DNA from: Azoarcus sp. DN11
GTDB lineage: Bacteria > Pseudomonadota > Gammaproteobacteria > Burkholderiales > Rhodocyclaceae
Assembly (NCBI RefSeq): GCF_003628555.1
Contig: NZ_CP021731.1
Location: 1,550,001 to 1,614,000 of the forward strand
Reading direction: 5' to 3'
DNA: 64,000 bases
Shown here: positions 1 to 9,353 of the stretch, piece by piece
Layout: every line of letters begins with the position of its first letter
How positions within the stretch are numbered: the first letter of the stretch is position 1
The notes under the pieces: model-generated
What the model was told of the DNA's origin: nothing
Database searches by the model: none
Seen by the model: only the letters and a program-made list of their open reading frames with translations
Made by a program: the position numbers and the translations under genes

Positions 1-1
1 G

Positions 2-454
2 CTGCTGGTGCTCGACGGGGTGCAGGACGCCGGCAATCTCGGCACGATCCTGCGCACGGCGGCGGCGGCGGGGCTGAAGGAGGTCCTGCTCACCCCCGGA
101 TGCGCGCAGGCGTGGTCGCCGCGAGTGCTGCGCGCCGGCATGGGCGGGCACTTCTGCCTGCGGATTCACGAGCACGTACAGGTCGCCGAGGCGCTGCGCG
201 AGTATCCGGGGCAGGTCCTCGCGACCGGCCTGGGGGCGGGGGCGCGTCCGCTCTACGACTGCGATCTGCGCGGGTCGGTCGCGTGGCTGTTCGGAGCGGA
301 AGGGCAGGGGCTGTCGGCGGAGGTCGCCGCCCTGGCGAGCGGGCTGGTCGTGATCCCGATGCCGGGGGCGGTCGAGTCCTTGAACGTCGGTGCGGCCGCG
401 GCGATCTGCCTGTTCGAACAGGTCCGTCAGCAGGGCGCCGGGAGGCGCGCGTAG
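2..454 (+). CDS. TrmH/SpoU-family RNA 2'-O-methyltransferase, 3' part
   Basis: This is the C-terminal part of a SPOUT-class RNA methyltransferase, which transfers a methyl group from SAM to a ribose 2'-OH in rRNA or tRNA. The frame is open from the first bases of the window, so the N-terminus lies outside. Motif 1 is visible as LDGVQDAGNLGTILRTA. The C-terminal knot motifs are GAEGQGLSAE and IPMPGAVESLNVGAAAAICL, where the S-L-N-V segment forms the SAM-binding knot. The substrate (RlmB-like 23S rRNA or another RNA) cannot be decided from this fragment. The neighbouring bio operon is on the other strand and faces it. Confidence 0.9.
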   Translation: MLVLDGVQDAGNLGTILRTAAAAGLKEVLLTPGCAQAWSPRVLRAGMGGHFCLRIHEHVQVAEALREYPGQVLATGLGAGARPLYDCDLRGSVAWLFGAEGQGLSAEVAALASGLVVIPMPGAVESLNVGAAAAICLFEQVRQQGAGRRA

Positions 455-479
455 CCCGCTACTGCGACGGACGGCCGGA

Positions 480-1157
480 TCAGTCCGGCAGGCGTAGCGC
501 GTGGGCGGCGCTGGCCGCGTTGCCGTCGTTGACGTACGGGACGACTCCCAGCAGGGGCGCGGGAATCCTGGCATGCAGGGCAGCGAGGTTCTCGTCGAAG
601 CGCAGCATCGCCGGGTCGACGCGGTTTGCGATCCAGCCCGCGAGATGCAGGCCGCGCGCCGCGAGGGCCTCGACCGTGAGCAATGCGTGGCTGATGCAGC
701 CCAGGCGCATGCCGACGACGAGGATCACCGGCAGCGCGAAGTCCCCGGCGAGATCAGCGGTGTCGTAGCGCTCGTCGAGCGGGACGCGGAAGCCTCCGAC
801 GCCTTCGACGATCACGACGTCGGCGCTTGCGGCGAGCTCCTCGAAGGCGCGCAGAATGCGTGCCGGTTCGATGTGGACGCGCTCTTCGGCCGCGGCGATG
901 TGCGGAGCGATCGGGCTCGCGAGGCAATAGGGGTTCAGCAGCTGGAGGCCGGGGTCGAAGCTGCCGGCCGTGCGGATGCGTGCGGCATCTTCGTTGACGC
1001 GTTCGCCATCGACCAGGTCGGCGCCCGCGGCGATGGGCTTCATGCCGACGGCGCTGTATCCGGCGGCGCGAGCCGCGTGCAGCAGCGCGCAGGTGACGAA
1101 GGTCTTGCCGATTTCGGTGTCGGTGCCGGTGAGGAACCAGGCGCGGCGCTTAGTCAT
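480..1157 (-). CDS. bioD: Dethiobiotin synthetase BioD
   Basis: BioD is an ATP-dependent enzyme that closes the ureido ring of 7,8-diaminopelargonate with CO2 to give dethiobiotin, the penultimate step of biotin synthesis, in the cytoplasm. The 225-residue length is normal for the family. The P-loop GTDTEIGKT lies at residues 11-19, the VEGVGGFRVPL segment binds ATP and substrate, and KPIAAG is the conserved lysine region. Its ATG overlaps the last 8 bases of bioC, so it is translationally coupled as the last gene of the bioA-F-H-C-D operon. Confidence 0.95.
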   Translation of the reverse strand: MTKRRAWFLTGTDTEIGKTFVTCALLHAARAAGYSAVGMKPIAAGADLVDGERVNEDAARIRTAGSFDPGLQLLNPYCLASPIAPHIAAAEERVHIEPARILRAFEELAASADVVIVEGVGGFRVPLDERYDTADLAGDFALPVILVVGMRLGCISHALLTVEALAARGLHLAGWIANRVDPAMLRFDENLAALHARIPAPLLGVVPYVNDGNAASAAHALRLPD

Positions 1158-1965
1158 GGCGTATTTCCGGTTTCCTGAGGGCGAGCAGGATGAGGTCGTA
1201 GGTCGCGGGGAGAAGTCCGTCGGGGCGGCGGTGGGCCTCGTAGGCGGCTTCGAGGGTGCGCCATGCGGCGCGTCCGAGGGGTTTGCGACGTCGTTGTTCG
1301 CCGACGCTGTGTGCGCCGATGGCCTTGATGTCGCGCAGCAGGGCGCGCAGGTCGGGGGCGAGCGCCCAGGCGGGATCCAGGTCCCGGCCGATGGGCGCGA
1401 GCCCTGCGCTTTCGGCCGCCGCGATCCATTCGGTCGCCGGATGGAAGCGGATCACGTGGCTTGCCTCGTCGACAAGCGCGAAGGCCTCGCGCAGTTCATG
1501 CAGGGTCGCGGGGCCGAGGGTCGCGATCCAGGCGACGCCGCCGGGGCGCAGGGCGCGCGCGATCTGCGCGAGCGCGAGCGCGGGGTCGCACCATTGCAGC
1601 GCGAGGCTGGACCAGACTGCATCGAGGCTGCCGGCCGCCAGCGGAAGGGCTTCGAGGTCGGCGCACAGCGGTGAGATGGCGTCGCCGGGGTGCTCCTGGC
1701 GCAGGCGCGCGAGCATGGCCGGTGCGAAGTCGAGCGCGACGATGTGCACGGCCGGATGGGCGCGGGCGATCAGCTCCAGCCCGAAACCCGTGCCGCAGCC
1801 GGCGTCGAGGATGCGGGAAACCGATCCGGACGGGGGCGTCGCGGCGGCCAGCGCGGCGAGGCGATGGCAGACTTCGCGCTGCACGGCGGCGGCGCGGTCG
1901 TAGCTTTCCGCGGCGCGGTCGAAGGCCTTGCGCACCTGCTGCTTGTGACGGCGGCGCTCAGTCAT
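1150..1965 (-). CDS. bioC: Malonyl-ACP O-methyltransferase BioC
   Basis: BioC is a SAM-dependent methyltransferase that masks the free carboxyl of malonyl-ACP, so that fatty-acid enzymes can build the pimeloyl chain of biotin. The Rossmann motif I is ILDAGCGTGFGLELI. A second conserved stretch is LDAVWSSLALQWCDP, typical of BioC (L-x-W). I chose the ATG at 1965, giving 271 residues that begin MTERRRHKQQVRKAFDRAA, because family members start with the K-x-x-V-x-x-A-F-x-x-A-A-x-x-Y motif. An upstream extension lacks similarity. The start overlaps the bioH stop by 8 bases. Confidence 0.93.
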   Translation of the reverse strand: MTERRRHKQQVRKAFDRAAESYDRAAAVQREVCHRLAALAAATPPSGSVSRILDAGCGTGFGLELIARAHPAVHIVALDFAPAMLARLRQEHPGDAISPLCADLEALPLAAGSLDAVWSSLALQWCDPALALAQIARALRPGGVAWIATLGPATLHELREAFALVDEASHVIRFHPATEWIAAAESAGLAPIGRDLDPAWALAPDLRALLRDIKAIGAHSVGEQRRRKPLGRAAWRTLEAAYEAHRRPDGLLPATYDLILLALRKPEIRHD

Positions 1966-2698
1966 CGAGGCTTTCCGCGATGCGCGCGGCGCATTCGCGC
2001 GGGCGGGACAGGAAGGGCGCGTGGCCGCAGTCGTCGAAGCGCGTGAGCCGTGCGTTCGGCAGCTTTTGCGCAAACCATTCCGCCGCTGCGAGCGGCATCA
2101 GGGCGTCGCCCGTGCCGTGGATCAGGTGCGTGGGCTGCCGGATCTCCGCCAAGGTCGCGCGGAGGTCGGTGCCGGCGAGGACTTCCAGTCCGCTGGAGAG
2201 GCCCGGTACGCGGTCCGGACCGGCGTCCGCCAGGGCTGCGGCGAGGCTCGCCGCGACCGTGCGCCGGTTCGCGTCGCCGAGCGATTGCAGGGCGATGAAC
2301 TTCTTCTGCGTGCCGGCCGGGTCGGTGGCGAAGTTCGCGTTGAAGGCGGTGACCGTCGCGGCGTCGAGGCCGTGGGGCCACGGGGTCTCGCCCTCCCGGG
2401 CGACGAAACAGGGTGTGGCGCCGATCAGGATCAGGCGCGCGACCCGTTCGGGATGGCGGCGGGCGAGGTCGAGCGCGATCAGGCCGCCGAGCGACCAGCC
2501 GCACAGGACGGCGCGCTCGGGCAGGACGGGCAGCAGTGCATCGCTCCACGCCGCGAGATCGGCGGAGGGTGCCGGGAGGGCGTCGCCGTGGCCGGGCAGG
2601 GCAGGTGCGAGGGTGACGACGCGCGACGGCAGGACTTCGCGCAGGCCGGACCAGACGCTCGGGGTCAGGCCCCAGCCGTGCAGCAGGACCAGCGGCAC
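1958..2698 (-). CDS. bioH: Pimeloyl-ACP methyl ester carboxylesterase BioH
   Basis: BioH is an alpha/beta hydrolase that removes the methyl group added by BioC, releasing pimeloyl-ACP for BioF. The N-terminal HGWG oxyanion segment, the nucleophile elbow GWSLGG and the terminal GHAPFLSRP (catalytic His) give a normal order of motifs, and the acid lies in HGTGDALMP. The start is uncertain. A GTG at 2698 gives 246 residues. A TTG at 2707 that overlaps the bioF stop, with GGAG 8 bases upstream, would add three residues. It sits between bioF and bioC, as in many proteobacterial bio operons. Confidence 0.9.
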   Translation of the reverse strand: MPLVLLHGWGLTPSVWSGLREVLPSRVVTLAPALPGHGDALPAPSADLAAWSDALLPVLPERAVLCGWSLGGLIALDLARRHPERVARLILIGATPCFVAREGETPWPHGLDAATVTAFNANFATDPAGTQKKFIALQSLGDANRRTVAASLAAALADAGPDRVPGLSSGLEVLAGTDLRATLAEIRQPTHLIHGTGDALMPLAAAEWFAQKLPNARLTRFDDCGHAPFLSRPRECAARIAESLDD

Positions 2699-2703
2699 GG
2701 CGC

Positions 2704-3864
2704 TCAAGCGCTGCGCTCCAGGCCGTTCAGCGCGGCGACGAGGCGCTCGACGTCCTGATGCGTGTGCGCGGCGGTGAGCGAGACGCGCAGGCGTGCGCTG
2801 CCTTGCGGGACGGTGGGCGGGCGGATCGCCGGAACCCACAGGCCGGCGTCCCACAGCGCGCGGGCGACGGCGAGGGTTTCGGCGTTGTCGCCGATCACGA
2901 CGGGCTGGATCGGGGTGCGCGAGGGCATCAGTTGCCAGCGCCGCAGTTGCAGTCCGGTGCGGAGGTGTTCGATCAGGGTGGTGAGATGCACCCGGCGCGC
3001 GTCGCCGTGCTCGATCAGATCGAGGCTCTCGAGCAGGGCCGTCGCGAGCGCGGGCGGCGCGCCGGTCGTGAAGATGTAGGTGCGTGCCTTCTGCATCAGC
3101 CATTCGATGACGTTGTCGTGGCCGGCGATGAAGGCGCCGGAGACGCCGGCGGCCTTGCCCAGCGTTCCGATGTAGACGAGGCGCCACGAGGCGAGGCCGG
3201 CTTCGCGCAGCGCGCCGCGACCTTCAGGGCCGAGCACGCCGAAGCCGTGGGCGTCGTCGACCATCAGCCAGGCGTCGAAGCGCTCGGCCAGCGCGAGGAG
3301 GTCCGCGAGCGGCGCGACGTCGCCGTCCATGCTGAACACGGAGTCGGTGACGATCAGCTTGCGCTTCGCAGTGCTTGCGGCCAGCGCGCGTTCGAGGGGG
3401 GCGAGGTCGGCGTGCGGGTAGCGGCTCAGGTCGGCGCGCGAGAGCAGGGCGCCGTCGACGAGCGAGGCGTGGTTGAGGCGGTCGGCGAAGATCGCGTCGC
3501 CGCGGCCGACGAGGGCGGGGATCACGCCGGAGTTGGCCATGAAGCCGCTCGACAGGTAGAGCGCGCGTTCGCAGCCGACGAAGGTAGCGAGCCGGCGTTC
3601 GAGCTCGTCGTGCACGGTGTAGTGGCCGCTGACCAGGTGCGAGGCGCCCGAGCCGCAGCCCCAGCGGTCGGCGCCCGCCTTGAGCGCCGCGGCGAGCTCG
3701 GGCTCGGCGGCGAGGCCGAGGTAGTCGTTGCTGCAGAAGGCGAGCATGTCGCGGCCGTCGACGCGCGCGTGCGGGCCGCAGGGGGTATCGAGGCTGCGGC
3801 GCACGCGGCGCAGGGACTGGGCGTCGAGTTGGGCGAGGTCGGCCTTCAGCGAATCGAGCAGCAT
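2704..3864 (-). CDS. bioF: 8-amino-7-oxononanoate synthase BioF
   Basis: BioF is a PLP-dependent alpha-oxoamine synthase that condenses pimeloyl-ACP with L-alanine to 8-amino-7-oxononanoate. It has 386 residues, the usual length. Visible motifs are the CSNDYLGL segment, the glycine-rich [12 protein letters not shown], the aspartate pair in [12 protein letters not shown] and the Schiff-base lysine in [10 protein letters not shown]. Only six bases separate it from bioA upstream, and its stop abuts bioH, consistent with one operon. Confidence 0.96.
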   Translation of the reverse strand: MLLDSLKADLAQLDAQSLRRVRRSLDTPCGPHARVDGRDMLAFCSNDYLGLAAEPELAAALKAGADRWGCGSGASHLVSGHYTVHDELERRLATFVGCERALYLSSGFMANSGVIPALVGRGDAIFADRLNHASLVDGALLSRADLSRYPHADLAPLERALAASTAKRKLIVTDSVFSMDGDVAPLADLLALAERFDAWLMVDDAHGFGVLGPEGRGALREAGLASWRLVYIGTLGKAAGVSGAFIAGHDNVIEWLMQKARTYIFTTGAPPALATALLESLDLIEHGDARRVHLTTLIEHLRTGLQLRRWQLMPSRTPIQPVVIGDNAETLAVARALWDAGLWVPAIRPPTVPQGSARLRVSLTAAHTHQDVERLVAALNGLERSA

Positions 3865-3870
3865 GAGGGG

Positions 3871-5205
3871 TCAGGCGAGGGCTGCGGCGAGCGCGGCGCC
3901 GGCGCCGGCGACGAGGTGGGCGACGTGGCCGTCGTCGAGCACGTAGGGCGGCATGAAGTACACCGTGTTGCCGATCGGGCGCAGGAGTACGCCATGTTCG
4001 AGGCCGGCCGAGAAGAAGCGGCGCGAGAAGTCGGGGCGCTCGCTGGCGACGTCGAACGCGAGGATCATGCCGCGCTGGCGCAGGTGGCGGACGGCTGGAT
4101 GGTCGCCGAAACGGGCGCGGATGGCGTCGCCCAAGCGCTGCGCGAGGCCGCGGTTGGCGGAGAGGACGTCGTCCTGCGTGAAGATGTCGAGCGTCGCGAG
4201 TGCGGCGCGGCAGGCGAGCGGGTTGCCGGTATAGGAGTGCGAGTGCAGGAAGCCGCGGGTCGTCGCGTCGTCGTAGAAGGCGGCGTAGATCGTGTCGGTG
4301 GTGAGCACCAGCGACAACGGCAGGTAGCCGCCGGAAATGCCTTTCGACAGGCAGATGAAGTCGGGCCAGATGCCGGCCTGCTCGCACGCGAAGAAGGTGC
4401 CGGTGCGCCCGCAGCCCACCGCGATCTCGTCGGCGACGAGATGCACCTCGTAGCGGTCGCACAGCGCGCGCGCGAGGCGCAGGTATTCGGGGTCGTACAT
4501 GACCATGCCGGAGGCGCCCTGCACGAGCGGCTCGACGATCAGCGCGGCGGTGTCGGCGTGGTGTGTGGCGAGATGGGCTTCGAGGGCCGCCGCGGCGCGG
4601 CGGGCGACGTCGGCGGCCGATTCGCCGGGTTCGGCGAGGCGCGCGTCGGGTGTCGCGACGATGCTGCCGGACCGTATCAGGGGCGCGTAGGCATCGCGGA
4701 AGATCGCGACGTCGGTGACGGCCAGCGCACCCGCCGTCTCGCCGTGGTAGCTGCCGGCGAGGCTGACGAAGCGGGACTTTTCCGGTCGGCCGAGGTTGCG
4801 CCAGTAGTGCGCGCTCATCTTCAGCGCGATCTCGGTCGCGGAGGCGCCGTCGGAGGCGTAGAAGGCGTGGCCGAGGCGGTGGCCGGTGAGGGCGGCGAGG
4901 CGCTCGGAGAGCTCGACGACCGGTTCGTGCGTGAAGCCCGCGAGCATCACGTGTTCGAGGCGTTCGAGCTGGTCGCGCAGCGCGGCGTTGATGCGTGGGT
5001 TGCAGTGGCCGAAGAGATTCACCCACCAAGAACTGATGCCGTCGAGCAGGCGCCGCCCGTCCGCGTCGATCAACCACGGCCCCTCGCCGCGCACGATCGG
5101 CACCAGCGGCAGATGCTCGTGCTGCTTCATCTGCGTGCAGGGGTGCCAGACGGACTTGAGGGAGCGGTCGAGCAGGGAGCGGTCGGGCGAGGACGAAGCG
5201 TGCAT
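3871..5205 (-). CDS. bioA: Adenosylmethionine-8-amino-7-oxononanoate aminotransferase BioA
   Basis: BioA is a class III PLP aminotransferase that converts 8-amino-7-oxononanoate to 7,8-diaminopelargonate with SAM as amino donor. The family marks are [12 protein letters not shown] near the N-terminus, [15 protein letters not shown], the [17 protein letters not shown] aspartate loop and the PLP lysine in [14 protein letters not shown] chose the ATG at 5205 (444 residues) because homologues begin just before the W-H-P-x-T-Q motif. An in-frame upstream extension has no conserved content. It is the first gene of the biotin operon and is divergent from yaaA. Confidence 0.95.
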   Translation of the reverse strand: MHASSSPDRSLLDRSLKSVWHPCTQMKQHEHLPLVPIVRGEGPWLIDADGRRLLDGISSWWVNLFGHCNPRINAALRDQLERLEHVMLAGFTHEPVVELSERLAALTGHRLGHAFYASDGASATEIALKMSAHYWRNLGRPEKSRFVSLAGSYHGETAGALAVTDVAIFRDAYAPLIRSGSIVATPDARLAEPGESAADVARRAAAALEAHLATHHADTAALIVEPLVQGASGMVMYDPEYLRLARALCDRYEVHLVADEIAVGCGRTGTFFACEQAGIWPDFICLSKGISGGYLPLSLVLTTDTIYAAFYDDATTRGFLHSHSYTGNPLACRAALATLDIFTQDDVLSANRGLAQRLGDAIRARFGDHPAVRHLRQRGMILAFDVASERPDFSRRFFSAGLEHGVLLRPIGNTVYFMPPYVLDDGHVAHLVAGAGAALAAALA

Positions 5206-5341
5206 CAGGGGTTCCGGCGGCGTGCAACAGGGAAATGTCGCGCAACGAGGGTTTCCTGTCAAACCCGCAACAGGCGGATCGGGGCGCCGGCGGTGCGATT
5301 TGCTAACATGTGACATCCCCCAACCCGAAGAGCCGATTGCC

Positions 5342-6127
5342 ATGATTTTCGTGATCTCCCCGGCCAAGGCGCTCGACTACGAAACGCCGCCGGTGACCGA
5401 CGTGCATACGCAGCCCGACTACCTCGGCGATGCGGCCGAACTGATCGCGGTGATGCGCGAGAAGTCGCCGGCCGAGGTTTCCGCGCTGATGGATATCTCC
5501 GACCAGCTTGCGACGCTCAACGTGGCGCGCTACGAATCCTGGGCGCCGCCGTTCTCGCTCGCCAACGCGAAACAGGCCGTGCTGGCCTTCAACGGCGACG
5601 TGTACGAGGGGCTCGCCGCGACGACGTTGTCGCCGGCGGAGCTCGAATGGGCGCAAGCGCACTTGCGCATCCTGTCGGGCCTGTACGGCCTGCTGCGGCC
5701 GCTCGACCTGATGCAGGCGTATCGCCTGGAGATGGGGACGCGGCTCGCGAATCCGCGCGGGAAGAATCTGTACGCCTTCTGGGGCGACAAGCTGACCATG
5801 GCGCTGAACGGGTTGCTCGCACAGCAGCGCGAGGCCGGTGCCGTACCCGTGCTGGTCAATCTGGCGTCTGAGGAATACTTCAAGTCCGTGATCCCGGCGA
5901 AGCTTGCGGCGCCGGTCGTGACGCCGGTGTTCGAGGACTGGAAGGGTGGGCGCTACAAGATCATCAGCTTCTACGCGAAGCGCGCGCGCGGGCTGATGTG
6001 CCGCTACGCGATCCGCAACCGGGTCGAGGATGTCGAGGGCCTCAAGGGCTTCGACCTGGAAGGTTACGCGCTCGCGCCCGAGGCGTCAGACCGGGACACG
6101 CTGGTGTTCCGCCGTCGCGTCGAGTGA
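5342..6127 (+). CDS. yaaA: Peroxide stress protein YaaA (DUF328)
   Basis: This is a YaaA/DUF328 family protein of 261 residues. E. coli YaaA lowers free intracellular iron during peroxide stress and binds DNA; the same role here is inferred. It begins [17 protein letters not shown], the hallmark N-terminus. It also has [34 protein letters not shown] and the C-terminal [12 protein letters not shown] with YAL and FRR segments. The 136-bp gap to the divergent bioA should hold both promoters; I see a weak TAACAT -10 at 5304-5309 without a good -35. Confidence 0.95.
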   Translation: MIFVISPAKALDYETPPVTDVHTQPDYLGDAAELIAVMREKSPAEVSALMDISDQLATLNVARYESWAPPFSLANAKQAVLAFNGDVYEGLAATTLSPAELEWAQAHLRILSGLYGLLRPLDLMQAYRLEMGTRLANPRGKNLYAFWGDKLTMALNGLLAQQREAGAVPVLVNLASEEYFKSVIPAKLAAPVVTPVFEDWKGGRYKIISFYAKRARGLMCRYAIRNRVEDVEGLKGFDLEGYALAPEASDRDTLVFRRRVE

Positions 6128-6137
6128 GGGCCCTCGC

Positions 6138-7265
6138 ATGAAGATCAGTCACAGCTTCGACTCGGGTGCGATCGAGGTGCTGAGCGTCGACGATCCGGGG
6201 AACATCCGCCTGCGCCTGCGGGCGGACAATGCCGCGGAGTTTCGCCAGTGGTTCCACTTCCGCGTGCAGGGCGCGGCGGGGCAAAGCCTGCGCATGGTGT
6301 TCGAGAACGCCGCGGAAGCGGCTTATCCGGACGGATGGCCGGGCTACCGCTGCGTCGCGTCGTACGACCGGCGCAGCTGGTTTCGCGTTGCCGACACGCG
6401 CTACGAGGATGGCCAGCTGATCGTCGAGCACGCGCCCGAGCACGGCAGTGTCTATTACGCGTACTTCGAGCCGTATTCCTACGAGCGCCACCTCGATCTC
6501 GTCGGCTGGGCGGAGATGTCGCCCTTCGCGCAGGCGGATAGCCTGGGATGGACGGTCGAAGGGCGGGAGATCGACCGCATCGTCGTCGGGCGGGCGACGC
6601 CGGGACACCGGCCGGTGTGGGTCATCGCGCGTCAGCACCCGGGCGAGACGATGGCCGAGTGGTTCATCGAAGGCTTGCTGGAGCGGCTGCTGGATGCCGC
6701 AGACCCGGTCGCGCGCCGCATCCGCGAGCGCGCCGTGCTCCACATCGTGCCGAACATGAATCCGGACGGCGCGATCCACGGCAACCTGCGCACGAACGCC
6801 GCGGGGCGCAATCTGAACCGCGAATGGCGTGCGCCGGACGAGCAGGCGAGCCCCGAAGTCTTCCATGTCCGCCGGGCGATGGAAGCGACGGGCTGCGATC
6901 TCTTCCTCGACATCCACGGCGACGAGGCGCTGCCCTACGTGTTCTTTTCGACCGCGGAAGAGGTGCCCGGCTTTACCGTGGAGACTGCCGCGCGGCAGGC
7001 CCGCTTCGTCGCGGCGTTCGCTGCGGCGAGCCCGGATTTCCAGACTGAGGAGGGTTACAAGCCCGGCCGCTTCGGCGAGGAGCTGCTGACGCTGGCGAGC
7101 AAGTGGGTGGCGCACCGCTTCGGCTGCGTGTCGCTGACGCTGGAGATGCCGTTCAAGGACAACGCGAACCTGCCCGACGGGCATGCGGGCTGGAGCGGTG
7201 CGCGCAGCAAGCGGATGGGTGCGGCGATGCTGAACGCGATCCTCGCGCACCTGGAAGGTGCGTGA
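6138..7265 (+). CDS. M14-family zinc carboxypeptidase (cytosolic carboxypeptidase-like)
   Basis: This is a 375-residue metallocarboxypeptidase related to the M14 cytosolic carboxypeptidase (CCP/AGBL) group. An N-terminal beta domain of about 120 residues, containing the CCP-type segment FRQWFHFRVQG, precedes the peptidase domain. Zinc-ligand motifs are RQHPGETMAEWFIEG (H-x-x-E) and LFLDIHGDEALP (distal His). NPDGAIHGNLRTNAAGRNLN is the substrate-arginine region, and LTLEMPFKDN carries the catalytic Glu. It follows yaaA by 10 bases and may be cotranscribed. There is no signal peptide, so it should be cytoplasmic. The substrate is unknown. Confidence 0.88.
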   Translation: MKISHSFDSGAIEVLSVDDPGNIRLRLRADNAAEFRQWFHFRVQGAAGQSLRMVFENAAEAAYPDGWPGYRCVASYDRRSWFRVADTRYEDGQLIVEHAPEHGSVYYAYFEPYSYERHLDLVGWAEMSPFAQADSLGWTVEGREIDRIVVGRATPGHRPVWVIARQHPGETMAEWFIEGLLERLLDAADPVARRIRERAVLHIVPNMNPDGAIHGNLRTNAAGRNLNREWRAPDEQASPEVFHVRRAMEATGCDLFLDIHGDEALPYVFFSTAEEVPGFTVETAARQARFVAAFAAASPDFQTEEGYKPGRFGEELLTLASKWVAHRFGCVSLTLEMPFKDNANLPDGHAGWSGARSKRMGAAMLNAILAHLEGA

Positions 7266-7271
7266 AGATCG

Positions 7272-7368
7272 GTAGGGCGGATGAGCTGCGTGGCGGCGTT
7301 ATCCGCCGCATGTGCGGGCGGTCAGCGTAAGGCCATGCGGCGGAAGGCGCTTCGCTTTTCCGCCCTAC
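7272..7368. repeat. REP-like intergenic palindromic element
   Basis: A 10-base arm GTAGGGCGGA at 7272-7281 is matched by its reverse complement TCCGCCCTAC at 7359-7368. Internal copies of GGCGGA/TCCGCC occur at about 7310 and 7340. It lies between convergent genes and contains the serB stop codon. This matches the style of dispersed GTAGGGCGGA-type intergenic elements seen in many GC-rich proteobacteria. It may also act as a bidirectional terminator. Confidence 0.6.
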
Positions 7369-8195
7369 GCGAAAAGGTTCAGCAGCCCGTCCAGGCCGAC
7401 GTGGTCGAGGCGGCAGTCGGCGATCTGGCGCAGCACTGGCTTGGCGCGGAACGCGACGCCGAAGCCGGCTTCGGTGAGCATCGGCAGATCGTTCGCACCG
7501 TCTCCGGCGGCGATGACCTGATCCGGGCGCAGGCCGAGGCGTTCGCGCGCGGCGCGCAGGTGGGCGGCCTTGGCGGCACCGTCGACGACCGGGCCGCTGA
7601 CGCGTCCGGTGAGCTTGCCATCCACGACTTCGAGCTGGTTCGCGTGGGTTTCGTCGAAGCCCAGGCGGGCCTTGAGGCGCTCGGTGAAGTAGGTGAAGCC
7701 GCCCGACACCAGCACGGTATGGATGCCGGCCGCTTTCAGGCCGCGCATCAGCCGTTCGGCGCCGGGGTTGAGTTGCAGGCGCTGCTCGTAGACGTCGGCG
7801 AGGGCGGATTCGGGCAGGCCGGCGAGCAGGCTCACGCGGCGCGTGAGGGATTCGGTGAAGTCGATCTCGCCGCGCATCGCGGCTTCGGTGATCGCGGCGA
7901 CTTCGCCCTTCAGGCCCTGCATGTCGGCGATTTCGTCGATGCACTCGATGTTGATCAGCGTCGAGTCCATGTCGGTGACGAAGAGGCCGAAATCGGCCAG
8001 CCGGCGGCCGGGTTCGACCCAGGCCCGGTCGAGCGCCGCCGCGGCGCAGACCGCGTCGATCTCGCTGTTTTCATGGGCGCCGACGAGGCGGAACGCCTGC
8101 GGCGTGATCTGTTCGATGGCGCTCGCGCCGGTGAGCTTGGCGACGGTTTTCAGGGCGACCGAATCGACGTCCTCGCCCTGCACGACGAGATTCAT
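7365..8195 (-). CDS. serB: Phosphoserine phosphatase SerB
   Basis: SerB is a HAD-superfamily phosphatase that hydrolyses O-phosphoserine to L-serine, the last step of serine synthesis. It has 276 residues. An N-terminal regulatory domain of about 80 residues precedes the catalytic domain. HAD motif I is TDMDSTLINIECIDE (nucleophile and acid Asp), motif II is VSGGFTYF, and motif III/IV is AAGDGANDLPML. Its ATG overlaps the aroG stop as ATGA, so the two are translationally coupled. The stop codon lies inside the palindromic element at 7272-7368. Confidence 0.95.
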   Translation of the reverse strand: MNLVVQGEDVDSVALKTVAKLTGASAIEQITPQAFRLVGAHENSEIDAVCAAAALDRAWVEPGRRLADFGLFVTDMDSTLINIECIDEIADMQGLKGEVAAITEAAMRGEIDFTESLTRRVSLLAGLPESALADVYEQRLQLNPGAERLMRGLKAAGIHTVLVSGGFTYFTERLKARLGFDETHANQLEVVDGKLTGRVSGPVVDGAAKAAHLRAARERLGLRPDQVIAAGDGANDLPMLTEAGFGVAFRAKPVLRQIADCRLDHVGLDGLLNLFA

Positions 8196-9271
8196 TCCGC
8201 GGCGCTCCGGCGTTGCAGTGCGTCGCGCAGCACGGCGTGCGCCTTGCGGATGGTGTCGGCGGTGTCGTCCCAGCCGATGCAGGCGTCGGTGACCGAACAG
8301 CCGTACTTGAGCTGCGACAGATCGGCGGGAATCGGCTGGTTGCCGGATTCGAGGAAGCTCTCGATCATGAGGCCGACGACCGAGCGGTTGCCTTCGCGGA
8401 TCTGGAAGATCACGTCCTTCATGACCAGTGGCTGCAACTCGGGCTTCTTCCACGAGTTGGCGTGTGAGCAGTCGACGACGATGTTCTGCGGCAGCTTGGC
8501 CTTCGCCAGCGCCTGTTCGGCGAGCGAGATCGACACGGTGTCGTAGTTCGGACGGCCGCCGCCGCCGCGCAGCACGATGTGGCCGTAGCGGTTGCCGCGA
8601 GTGCGCAGGATCGCGGATTGTCCCGCGCCGTTGATGCCGAGGAAACTGTGCGGATGCGAGGCGGAGACGATGGCGTTGATCGCGACGTCGAGATCGCCGT
8701 CGGTGGCGTTCTTGAACCCGACCGGGGTCGACAGGCCGGACGACATCTCGCGGTGCGTCTGCGATTCCGAGGTGCGGGCGCCGATCGCGGTCCACGAGAT
8801 GAGGTCGCCGTAGTACTGCGGAGCGATCGGGTCGAGCGCCTCGGTACCCGCGGGCAGGCCGATCTCGTTCACGGCCATGAGGAAGCGGCGTGCCTTCTCC
8901 ATGCCTTCGTCGATGCGGAAGGAGTCGTCCATGTAGGGGTCGTTGATGTAACCCTTCCAGCCCGTGGAGGTGCGCGGTTTTTCGAAATACACGCGCATCA
9001 CGAGGACCATGGTCTCCGAGACGTCGTCGGCGAGTGCCTTGAGGCGGCGCGCGTAGTCGACACCGGCAACAGGGTCGTGGATCGAGCACGGGCCGACGAC
9101 CACGAACAGGCGGTTGTCCTTGCGGTCGAGGATGTCGTTGAGGGCCCGACGGCCGGCCAGGACCGTCTCGGCGGCATTTTCGGTCAGCGGGACGCGCGCC
9201 TTGATCTCTTCCGGCGAGGGCATGTGATCGAGGGCGACGATGTTGAGGTTTTCGGTGTTGGCGACAGGCAT
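8192..9271 (-). CDS. aroG: 3-deoxy-7-phosphoheptulonate synthase (DAHP synthase, class I)
   Basis: DAHP synthase condenses phosphoenolpyruvate and erythrose-4-phosphate, committing carbon to aromatic amino acid synthesis. The 359-residue length fits the AroF/G/H class I type. Motifs include VVVGPCSIHDP, the KPRTSTGWKG active-site loop, GARTSESQTHREMSSGL and DCSHANSWKKP. I took the ATG at 9271 (MPVANTENLNI); the longer upstream frame is low-complexity. The feedback-inhibiting amino acid cannot be decided by eye. The gene is coupled to serB. Confidence 0.94.
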   Translation of the reverse strand: MPVANTENLNIVALDHMPSPEEIKARVPLTENAAETVLAGRRALNDILDRKDNRLFVVVGPCSIHDPVAGVDYARRLKALADDVSETMVLVMRVYFEKPRTSTGWKGYINDPYMDDSFRIDEGMEKARRFLMAVNEIGLPAGTEALDPIAPQYYGDLISWTAIGARTSESQTHREMSSGLSTPVGFKNATDGDLDVAINAIVSASHPHSFLGINGAGQSAILRTRGNRYGHIVLRGGGGRPNYDTVSISLAEQALAKAKLPQNIVVDCSHANSWKKPELQPLVMKDVIFQIREGNRSVVGLMIESFLESGNQPIPADLSQLKYGCSVTDACIGWDDTADTIRKAHAVLRDALQRRSAAE

Positions 9272-9353
9272 GGCGCGCTCCGCAGTGCAGCAAAGAGAGA
9301 AATTGTAACCCGAAGCGCGGGCGCTCCGGGCGCGCGAGGCGTGCCTGTCGGCA

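Noticed and set aside
2758..5313. 851-codon open frame on the plus strand opposite bioF and bioA
   Set aside because: Antisense shadow of GC-biased codons; composition is rich in E, G, R and A with no domain, while the opposite strand encodes clear enzymes.
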